NCBI RefSeq assembly: GCF_023509015.1
Contig: NZ_CP094975.1
Coordinates: 4,643,501-4,707,500, forward strand
Length of the DNA stretch: 64,000 nt
Direction of reading: 5' to 3'
Source: Pseudomonas abieticivorans
GTDB lineage: Bacteria > Pseudomonadota > Gammaproteobacteria > Pseudomonadales > Pseudomonadaceae
The notes under the pieces were generated by a model. It saw only the letters and a list, made by a program, of their open reading frames with translations. It was not told the DNA's origin and searched no databases. The position numbers and the translations under genes were made by a program. Shown piece after piece: positions 51,140 to 59,253 of this stretch. The first letter of the stretch is position 1, and every line of letters starts with the position of its first letter.

Positions 51140-51355
51140 TCAGCCGACGGCGCGAATTTCGTTGAGTCTATGGATGCCCGCAGTGCCGGTCATACCGTCC
51201 CAGTTGTCGCCGCGTCCCTCGCGCCAGCCATTGATCCAGGCCTGACGAACTGACGGTAGAGTAAAAGGGCAAAGCTCACGGGATTTGCCATGGATGCCGT
51301 ACTGGTATCCGCGTAAAAATGCTCGTTCCAACGGATCACGCTTAAGTCTTCTCAT
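51140..51355 (-). CDS. rmf: Ribosome modulation factor
   Basis: A 71-residue basic protein (MRRLKRDPLERAFLRGYQYGIHGKSRELCPF, then VRQAWINGWREGRGD) matching RMF, which dimerises 70S ribosomes into inactive 100S particles in stationary phase. It is divergent from rlmL; its upstream region holds a series of hairpins. Confidence 0.95.
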   Translation of the reverse strand: MRRLKRDPLERAFLRGYQYGIHGKSRELCPFTLPSVRQAWINGWREGRGDNWDGMTGTAGIHRLNEIRAVG

Positions 51356-51886
51356 AGGGTGTTGCCCTCGTCTGTTGACTGTTATGTCCCGTCGGCCTCG
51401 TCTGAGGCCGGGCAGAATCGTTCTGCCGGTGTGCGCCCGCTGCCGGCGTGGCGGGCATTGGTGTCGTCCCGTCGCGGGACAACCTGTGTAGATTTCTAAA
51501 CAATGCGCAGACCGATGTGAATGATCGTTTTGTCATAAGGGCGTAACGTTTGAGGTATCCAGACCATAAGTAAATAAATGCTTCTGGGGTGGAAAGCAGT
51601 CAAAGCCCGCTATGATGAGGGCTGCATTGATAAAGGGACGCATTTGCCGGGCAGGGATGATGGCAAATTGGCGTCAGTGAATAAGCGACGAAGGGTCATT
51701 GTTGCCCCTTTTGTCAGGCAGAATTATTTTCTGCCCGGATGATCAAAGCCTATTTGGGCAGGTTTGTCCGGGTGGTACGGCACCGCGGTGGTGCCACGCG
51801 GGCGCTCTTTTAGAAAAGCGCCTGATTAAACTCTGGTGGGGTGACGCGTTGCCCCTCCACTCATTGCTCAAGGCCCTGGATTACCC
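51356..51886. other. 531-bp rmf-rlmL intergenic region with seven hairpins
   Basis: No gene is seen. Hairpins on the rmf side are GGCCTC/GAGGCC at 51394-51409, GGCAGAA/TTCTGCC at 51411-51427, GCCCGC/GCGGGC at 51435-51456 and GTCCCG/CGGGAC at about 51466-51480. On the rlmL side they are GGCAGA/TCTGCC at 51717-51735, GGCACC/GGTGCC at 51779-51795 and GGCGCT/AGCGCC at 51801-51822. The two GGCAGA/TCTGCC hairpins are related. They could fold in the 5' leaders of both genes or bind proteins. Confidence 0.6.
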
Positions 51887-54177
51887 ATGTCGGACCGTTA
51901 CGAACTCTTTCTCACCTGCCCCAAGGGCCTCGAAGGCCTGCTCGCTGAGGAAGCCACTGGGCTGGGCCTTGAGGACACCCGCGAACACACCTCGGCGGTG
52001 CGCGGCATGGCCGACATGGAAACGGCCTACCGCCTGTGCCTGTGGTCGCGCTTGGGCAACCGCGTTGTTGCTGGTACTCAAGCGCTTCAACATGGCCAAC
52101 GCCGACGATCTGTACGACGGGGTCAATTCGGTGGACTGGCAAGACCACCTGCTGCCCGACGGCACCCTGGCGGTGGAATTCAGCGGCCATGGCTCGGGCA
52201 TCGACAACACACACTTCGGCGCCCTGAAGGTCAAGGACGCCATCGTCGACAAGCTGCGCACCCCCTCGGGCGAGCGCCCCAGCGTCGACAAGCTCAACCC
52301 GGACCTGCGCGTGCACCTGCGCCTGGACCGTGGCGAGGCGATCCTGTCCCTGGACCTGTCCGGCCACAGCCTGCACCAGCGCGGCTACCGCCTGCAGCAA
52401 GGCGCGGCACCCCTGAAGGAAAACCTGGCGGCGGCGATCCTGATTCGCGCTGGCTGGCCGCGCATCGCTGCCCAAGGCGGCGCGCTGGCCGACCCGATGT
52501 GCGGCGTGGGGACCTTCCTGGTCGAGGCGGCGATGATCGCCGCCGACATCGCGCCCAACCTCAAGCGTACCCGCTGGGGCTTCAGTGCCTGGCTGGGCCA
52601 CGTGCCGGCCCTGTACCGCAAGCTGCACGACGAGGCGCTGGCCCGCGCCGAGGCGGGCCTGGCCAAGACCCCAGCGTGGATTCGCGGCTATGAAGCCGAC
52701 CCACGGCTGATCCAGCCGGGGCGCAACAACGTCGAGCGCGCCGGCCTGAGCGACTGGATCAAGATCTACCAGGGCGAAGTCGCCACCTTTGAGCCGCGCA
52801 CCGACCAGAACCAGAAAGGCCTGGTCATTTGCAACCCTCCCTACGGCGAGCGCCTGGGCGATGAGGCGAGCCTGCTGTACCTCTACCAGAACCTCGGCGA
52901 GCGTCTGCGCCAGGCCTGCCTGGGCTGGGAGGCGGCGGTGTTCACGGGCGCGCCTGACCTGGGCAAGCGCATGGGCATCCGCAGCCACAAGCAGTATTCG
53001 TTCTGGAACGGCGCGTTGCCGTGCAAGCTGCTGCTGATCAAGGTACAGCCCGACCAGTTCGTCACCGGCGAACGCCTGACCCCCGAGCAGCGCCAGGTGC
53101 AACGTGAGCAGGCGCAATTGCAGGCCGAGCACGCCGAGCAGCCGGTGCAGGCCCCGGACCCGTACGCGCGCCTCAACAAGAACGGCAACCCGATCAAGCC
53201 CACCCCGGCGCCAGCGCCGGTGGTCGAGCAGGCGCGCCTGAGCGAAGGCGGGCAGATGTTTGCCAACCGCCTGCAGAAAAACCTCAAGCAATTGGGCAAG
53301 TGGGCGCGCAAGGAGCAGATCGATTGCTACCGTGTCTACGATGCCGACATGCCCGAATACGCGCTGGCCATCGACCTGTACCACGACTGGGTGCACGTGC
53401 AGGAGTACGCAGCTCCACGTTCCATCGACCCGGAAAAGGCCCAGGCGCGTCTGTTCGACGCCCTGGCTGCCATCCCCCAGGCGCTGGGCATCGACAAGAG
53501 CCGGGTGATCATCAAGCGTCGCGAGCGCCAGGCCGGCACCAAGCAGTACGAGCGCCAAAGCGCCCCAGGGCCAGTTCACCGAAGTGCAGGAAGGCGGCGT
53601 AAAACTGCTGGTCAACCTGACCGACTACCTGGACACCGGCCTGTTCCTTGACCACCGGCCCATGCGCATGCGCATCCAGCGCGAGGCGGCGGGCAAGCGT
53701 TTCCTCAATCTGTTCTGCTACACCGCCACCGCCAGCGTGCACGCGGCCAAGGGCGGCGCGCGCAGCACCACCAGCGTGGACTTGTCCAAAACCTACCTGG
53801 ACTGGGCACGGCGCAACCTGTCGCTCAATGGTTTTTCCGACAAAAACCGTTTGGAGCAGGGCGACGTGATGGCCTGGCTGTCGGCCAGCCGCGATGAATA
53901 CGACCTCATCTTCATCGACCCACCGACTTTCTCTAACTCCAAGCGCATGGAAGGCGTGTTCGACGTTCAGCGCGACCACGTGCAATTGCTGGACCTGGCC
54001 GTGGCGCGCCTGGCGCCAGGTGGCGTGCTGTATTTCTCCAACAACTTCCGCAAGTTCCAGCTCGACGAGCACCTGGGCGAGCGGTATGCCGTCGAGGAAA
54101 TCAGCGCTAAAACCCTGGACCCGGACTTCGCTCGCAACACCAAGATCCACCGCGCCTGGAAAATTCAGGCCCGCTAA
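51887..54177 (+). pseudogene. rlmL: 23S rRNA (guanine) methyltransferase RlmL/RlmK fusion, two apparent +1 frameshifts
   Basis: Three frames in series together encode a 762-residue RlmKL. Frame one: THUMP-side start MSDRYELFLTCPKGLEGLLAEE. Frame two: LLVLKRFNMANADDLY through the m2G methyltransferase (DPMCGVGTFLVEAAMIA, VICNPPYGERLGDE). Frame three: the RlmK m7G domain ([21 protein letters not shown] with F for the first binding loop, [13 protein letters not shown]). Removing one T at 52065-52066 and one C in the C4 run at 53563-53566 restores a single frame. Two independent breaks in a housekeeping gene with perfect sequence on both sides point to sequencing error. Confidence 0.85.
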
Positions 54178-54216
54178 ACGATTGCGCCATGAGGCGTGCG
54201 TTGGCTGATCAAATCA

Positions 54217-54240
54217 AGGGCTCTTTAAGAGCCCTTTTTT
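54217..54240 (+). terminator. Terminator after rlmL
   Basis: GGGCTCTT/AAGAGCCC hairpin followed by T6, 40 bp after the rlmL stop. Confidence 0.88.
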
Positions 54241-54358
54241 GCGCCTATGCATTTAAATTTTAACTGCATGCGTGACTAGGCAAGTTGGTGGCAAATAGCT
54301 ATAACTGAAGCTGAGCCACACTGTTTCTTTTTGCCCGTCGGCGTTGTGAGTTTTGCTT

Positions 54359-56749
54359 ATGTCGTTGCACGCCGTTCGCCCCAAGATACTCGGCTTCATC
54401 AGTGAAGACGCTTCCGCCTGGTTGGTCGCAGGCCTGGCGCTGGTGGCTGGCACGCTGTTGACCAGCCTGCTGGCGGTGGGCACCAGCGAGATGTACCAGC
54501 GTCAGTTGCGCCAGCGTTTCGAATTGCTGGCTGGGGAGCGTTTTAGCCGCATCGAAGAACGCTTTCAGGATCAGGCCCAGCGCCTGGATGGCCTGCGGCG
54601 TTTTTTCGTCTATTCCGACGATATTACCCGCAATGAATATGACGGTTATGCCGGGCCATTGCTGTTGCGCACCCAGGCCTATTCCTGGTCGCCCCGCGTG
54701 CTGCAGGCACAGCGCGGCGATTTTGAGCGTGATGCACGGGCGCAGGGCGACGCTGACTTTGCCATTCGTGAGCTCGACAGCCACGGCAACCTGGTGCCGG
54801 CGCCGGAACGGGCCGAGTACTACCCGGTGCTTTATACCCAATCGCAAACCCACCGCAAATTGCCCCTGGGCTTCGACATTGCCTCCCAGGAGCCGCGGCG
54901 CTTGACCCTGGCCAGCGCGTTGGCCAGTGGCAGCCTGGCCGTGTCGCCGCCGATCAACCTGGTGGGCGTGGACCCGCAATATGCCCGTGGCGTGCTGATG
55001 GTCGCACCGGTGCTGGCACCGGACGGCAAGGGCCCGGTCAAGGGTTTCGTGATGGCCGTGATCAGCCTGCGCCAGTTGATGGCCGATGGCTTGCCGTCGC
55101 AAAGTGACGACAACCTCAACGTACGTATCCTCGACCTGTCCACCGAAGGCAGTCACGAGGTGTTGTTCGAGTCGGCCGAGGCGCCGGCTGAATCGCCGCT
55201 GGCGGCCACCCACCTGTTGCGCCTGGCAGACCGTGATTACCAGTTGGACATTCGCCCCAGTACTGCCTTCATGCAGGCCAACCAGGGCTCGGCAGTCAAT
55301 ATGGTGGTAATGCTGGGCGGTCTGCTGAGCATGTTGCTCAGCGCGCTGCTGTACAGCCTGGTCAGCCAGCGCCAGCGTGCTCAGCGCCTGGTGGAGCAGC
55401 GCACCTCGCAGTTACGCGCCAGCGAGCAGGCATTGCGCGGTACGCACAACCAATTGCGCAGCGTGCTCAATGCCGCCACCCAGGTGGCGATCATTGCCAC
55501 CGACTTGCGCGGCATCATCACCACGTTCAATGCCGGTGCCGAACTGATGCTCGGCTACACCGCCAACGAGGTGGTGGGCCACCTGACGCTTCAGGACTTG
55601 CACCTGCATCAAGAGTTGCAAGCCCGCGCACGCACCCTCAGCCACTACTATGAACGGGATATACCGCTGGCTCAGGCCATGCTGGTGGAAACCCCGGGCG
55701 AAGGCGCGCAAGAGGCTCGCGAGTGGACCCTGGTACGCCGTGACGGCACCTTCCTGGCCGTCAACATGCTCGCCACCACGGTGCTGGATGAGCAGGCGCA
55801 GTGGATTGGCCACCTGGCGATCTGTATCGATATCACCGAACGCAAGCGCGTGCACGAAGCCCTGGCTGCCAGGGACCGGCTGTTGGAAAAGCTCAGCGCC
55901 GAGGTGCCCGGCGGTATCTTTCAGCTACGCCTGGACGGTAATGGCACGGCCAGTTTCACCTATTCAAGCAAAGGCCTGCGGGACATTTACGAGCTTGATC
56001 TGGAACTGTTGCACGAGGATGCCCGGGTGGTGTTCCAGCGCATCCACCCCGAGGATCAGGAGCGGGTGTTGCTGTCCATACGCTTGTCAGCCGACCAACT
56101 GAGCCCCTGGCGTGAAGAGTATCGCGTGCAGTTGCCCACGCGCGGCCTGCGTTGGGTGCGTGGTGAGGCCACGCCTGAGCCGTTGTCCGAAGGCGGTACG
56201 CTGTGGCACGGTTACCTGACCGATATCTCCGACCTCAAGCGGGTCGAGGAAGAACTGCGTGCCCTGTCGGTGACCGATGCCCTGACCGGCATCCATAACC
56301 GGCGCTATTTCCAGGAGCGCCTGAAGTCGGAACTGGATCGGGCGCAGCGCGACCGGCTGCACCTGTCGGTGATCATGCTCGACATCGACCATTTCAAACG
56401 CATCAACGACCAGCACGGCCATGCCGTCGGTGATCGGGTGTTGCAGGGGATTTGCCAGCAGATCAGCCATCGGCTGCGCCGCACCGACGTATTTTGCCGC
56501 CTGGGGGGTGAAGAGTTCATGGTGCTGTGCCCAGGCAGCGACGCGTTGCAGGCTTACACGCTGGCCAGCGAGCTATGGAGTGGCCTGCGGGCGACCTCCA
56601 TCGACGGCGTCGGCGTGGTCACGGCCAGCTTTGGCGTTGCCTGCTGGCGCCCGGACGAGGGCGCGGACGCCTTGCTGCTGCGCGCCGATTCCGGTGTGTA
56701 CGCCGCCAAGCAGGGCGGGCGTGATCGGGTGGAGCCGGAGCTGGCTTGA
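54359..56749 (+). CDS. Diguanylate cyclase with CHASE sensor and PAS domains
   Basis: A 796-residue membrane protein: an N-terminal span (WLVAGLALVAGTLLTSLLAVG), a periplasmic CHASE domain to about 310 (RFFVYSDDITRNEYDGYAGPLL, SWSPRVL, ASQEPRRL), a second span (MVVMLGGLLSMLLSALLYSLV), a coiled linker, two PAS-type domains (about 365-480 and 500-620) and a GGDEF domain with RLGGEEFMVLCPG. The active-site variant GGEEF is catalytically competent and the metal-site DIDHFKRIND is intact. A clear RxxD inhibitory site is not visible upstream. ATG at 54359 preferred. Confidence 0.9.
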   Translation: MSLHAVRPKILGFISEDASAWLVAGLALVAGTLLTSLLAVGTSEMYQRQLRQRFELLAGERFSRIEERFQDQAQRLDGLRRFFVYSDDITRNEYDGYAGPLLLRTQAYSWSPRVLQAQRGDFERDARAQGDADFAIRELDSHGNLVPAPERAEYYPVLYTQSQTHRKLPLGFDIASQEPRRLTLASALASGSLAVSPPINLVGVDPQYARGVLMVAPVLAPDGKGPVKGFVMAVISLRQLMADGLPSQSDDNLNVRILDLSTEGSHEVLFESAEAPAESPLAATHLLRLADRDYQLDIRPSTAFMQANQGSAVNMVVMLGGLLSMLLSALLYSLVSQRQRAQRLVEQRTSQLRASEQALRGTHNQLRSVLNAATQVAIIATDLRGIITTFNAGAELMLGYTANEVVGHLTLQDLHLHQELQARARTLSHYYERDIPLAQAMLVETPGEGAQEAREWTLVRRDGTFLAVNMLATTVLDEQAQWIGHLAICIDITERKRVHEALAARDRLLEKLSAEVPGGIFQLRLDGNGTASFTYSSKGLRDIYELDLELLHEDARVVFQRIHPEDQERVLLSIRLSADQLSPWREEYRVQLPTRGLRWVRGEATPEPLSEGGTLWHGYLTDISDLKRVEEELRALSVTDALTGIHNRRYFQERLKSELDRAQRDRLHLSVIMLDIDHFKRINDQHGHAVGDRVLQGICQQISHRLRRTDVFCRLGGEEFMVLCPGSDALQAYTLASELWSGLRATSIDGVGVVTASFGVACWRPDEGADALLLRADSGVYAAKQGGRDRVEPELA

Positions 56750-57137
56750 CGCTCCTACCGGCATACCCAACCCCGGAGCGAATTCATCCGCGAAAGCCTA
56801 TTCGCAAGCAAGCTTGCTCCCACATTTGTTGCACCGTGCCGCATTCTGAGGGAGAGGCGTTGCCTGCCTTGGGTGTACCGCAGGTGCTCCTAAAAACGAA
56901 CAGCGCCGCTCTCACAGGCATAGGCACGTTTCAACCAATGTGGGAGCAAGCTCGCTTGCGATAGGCCGCGCGGGCGGCCGGTCTCAGCAACACTTGACTC
57001 TTGAGCCAAGCCGCGCGGGCGACTGGCCTTCCCGTGCGTTTTACACAGATTCGCTCAGGAATAAGGCGCGGCCGCGATAGGCCTGCCTGGTGATTCAAGT
57101 GAGACCGGCCGCCCGCGCGTTCAGAGCATAGATAGGT
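56750..57137. repeat. Nested extragenic repeats between GGDEF gene and dacB
   Basis: Two interleaved inverted pairs occupy this gap and no gene is seen. Pair one: TTCGCAAGCAAGCTTGCTCCCACAT near 56800-56824 (shown here as one arm of a diverged repeat) against its inverse near 56938-56962. Pair two: CGCGCGGGCGGCCGGTCTCA at 56967-56986 is exactly inverted at 57100-57119. A CGGAGCGAATTCATCCGCGAA element, related to the family at 15368 and 40026, lies at about 56775-56795. Confidence 0.75.
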
Positions 57138-58602
57138 TTAGGGCCGCAACGACACGCTGGTATCGGCCACTGGCGGCTGTTTGTAAAGGTCCAGCAAGGC
57201 CTGGTCGAGCACCGAGTGGGCGCCCCAGGGTTTCGGGTCGTTGAGGATCGCGACCACCGCCCAGGTGTTGCCGTTATCGTCGCGGCTGAAGCCGGCGATG
57301 GCGCGCACGGTGTTCAGGGTACCGGTCTTGATGTGGCCTTCACCGGCCATGGCCGTGCGCTTGAGGCGCTTGCGCATGGTGCCGTCCATGCCGACGATGG
57401 GCATCGAGCTCATGTATTCGGCGGCGTAGGGGCTTTTCCAGGCGGCCTGCAGCATGGTCGCCATTTCGCGGGCACTGACCCGTTCGGCGCGGGACAGGCC
57501 CGAACCGTTTTCCATCACCAGGTGCGGCGCGGTGATGCCCTTTTTCGCCAGCCATTGGCGCACCACAGCGCTGGGCCGCCTTGGCGTCGTCGCCGTCGGC
57601 GTCGGTGCGGTATTGCGCGCCCAGGCTCAGGAACAACTGCTGGGCCATGGTGTTGTTACTGTATTTGTTGATGTCGCGGATGATCTCGGCCAAATCCGGC
57701 GAGAAGGCGCGGGCCAGCAACTTGGCGTTGGCCGGTACCACGGCCTGGCGGTCCTGGCCCTGGATGCTGCCGCCCAACTCGTTCCAGATGGCGCGCACGG
57801 CACCGGCGGTGTAGGTCGGGTGGTCGAGCACCGACACGTAGCTCTGCGAGCTGCAGCCATCGCCCAACTGGCCGCTGACCACGATGCTGACGCCATCGGC
57901 CTGGGTGACCGGGTTGTAGCGCACTTCACCGGTGCACTGCTTGCCAGCCAGCGGCTTGACCTGGTTGTCGATACGCACACTGGCAATCGGCGGTTCGACC
58001 GACACCAGCACCTTGCCACCGTCATTGCGGGCGATCACGCGAAGGGCCTTGAGGTTGACCATCAGGGCGTCGGGCTTGACCAGGAACGGCGCGTTCTCGT
58101 CGCCACCGTCATCGTTGAACTCCGGCAATACCGGTTGCTTGAAGTAGCTGCGGTCCAGCACCAGGTCGCCGGTTACCTGCTGCACGCCGTTGGCACGCAG
58201 GTCGCGCATCAACAGCCAGAGTTTTTCCATGTTCAGCTTGGGGTCGCCGCCACCCTTGAGGTACAGGTTGCCGTGCAGGATGCCGTTGTTCAGCGTGCCG
58301 TCGGTGTAGAACTCGGTTTTCCACTGGTAGGTAGGGCCAAGCATTTCCAGGGCCGCATAAGTGGTGACCAGCTTCATGGTGGAGGCCGGGTTAACCGACA
58401 CGTCGGCGTTGAACACGGTAGGGGTGCCGGGGCCGGTCAGTGGCACCATCACCAACGACAGGGCGTTGTCTTGCAGCTTGCTGGCTTTCAGGGCCTGCTC
58501 CACCTTGGGCGGCAGGCTGGTGTTGATCGGTGCGGCAGAAACACAAACGGCCAGCGGCAGCAGCAGGCCGGCCAGAACGAGGGGGCGTAGGGATTTGATC
58601 AT
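57138..58602 (-). pseudogene. dacB: D-alanyl-D-alanine carboxypeptidase/endopeptidase (PBP4 type), one apparent +1 frameshift
   Basis: A signal peptide (AVCVSAAPI near residue 23) leads into the PBP4 catalytic domain: SxxK motif in PASTMKL, SxN motif in KYSNNTMAQQ, KTG motif in GHIKTGTLNTV. The SxxK and SxN lie in one frame and KTG in the next. Removing one base near 57566-57572 fuses them after DDAKAAQ into a 487-residue protein of normal length. PBP4 trims and cleaves peptidoglycan in the periplasm. The break is probably a sequence error. Confidence 0.82.
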
Positions 58603-58834
58603 GTGCGTTGGAAACCCTTGCAAAGAGGGGTGAAAAGGGCGGGGGCGAGAAAAGATGAAGGCCCCCTGCAATAAAGTGTCGGCATTATGCCCCAAGCTAT
58701 CGAGGCTTGGCCTGCGTCAGGGCACCTTCGATCAGGTTTTTTTTGAGTGCGGCGCCGTTTCGGTGCAGAGAACCGGGCAGATGGGCGCTTAAACTGCTAA
58801 AGTGCCGCGCGTTAATACTTAAGAGGATTGTTTC

Positions 58835-59179
58835 ATGGCCACTAACCGTTCCCGCCGTCTGCGCAAAAAACTCTGCGTGGATGAATTCCAGGAACTGGGT
58901 TTCGAACTGAACCTGGGCTTCAAGGAAGATCTGGACGAACAGGCAATCGATGCTTTCCTCGATGCGTTCCTGGAAGAAGCAATGGACGCCAACGGCCTTG
59001 ACTACGTCGGCACCGACGACGTCGGCCTGGTGTGCACCGTAGAGCGTGGTTCGGTCAACGAAGCACAACGCGCTGCGGTCGAAGCCTGGTTGAAAGGCCG
59101 TGCCGAAGTGACCAAGGTTGAAGTCAGCCCGTTGCTGGACGCCTGGTACCCGGAAAAGCCGATTAATCCGGTTGCCTAA
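58835..59179 (+). CDS. yggL: YggL-family 50S ribosome-binding protein
   Basis: A 114-residue DUF469 protein starting MATNRSRRLRKKLCVDEFQELGFELN with a basic N-terminus, then an acidic middle (DEQAIDAFLDAFLEEAMDANGLDYVG). Homologues associate with the large ribosomal subunit. It follows dacB divergently, as in P. aeruginosa, and is convergent with the HD-GYP gene. Confidence 0.9.
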   Translation: MATNRSRRLRKKLCVDEFQELGFELNLGFKEDLDEQAIDAFLDAFLEEAMDANGLDYVGTDDVGLVCTVERGSVNEAQRAAVEAWLKGRAEVTKVEVSPLLDAWYPEKPINPVA

Positions 59180-59185
59180 AAAATA

Positions 59186-59253
59186 GCTGCAAGTTGCGAG
59201 CTGCAAGCTTCAAGTGAGGTTTGCAGCTTGCAGCTTATAGCTCGCAACTCTTC
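59186..59253. repeat. GCAAGTTGCGAGCTGCAAG repeat between yggL and the HD-GYP gene
   Basis: AGTTGCGAGCT at 59192-59202 is inverted exactly at 59239-59249, with further GCTGCAAGC/GCTTGCAGC arms between. The right arm overlaps the last codons and stop of the HD-GYP gene, so the repeat encodes that protein's end (SCEL). It probably serves as a bidirectional terminator. Confidence 0.7.
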
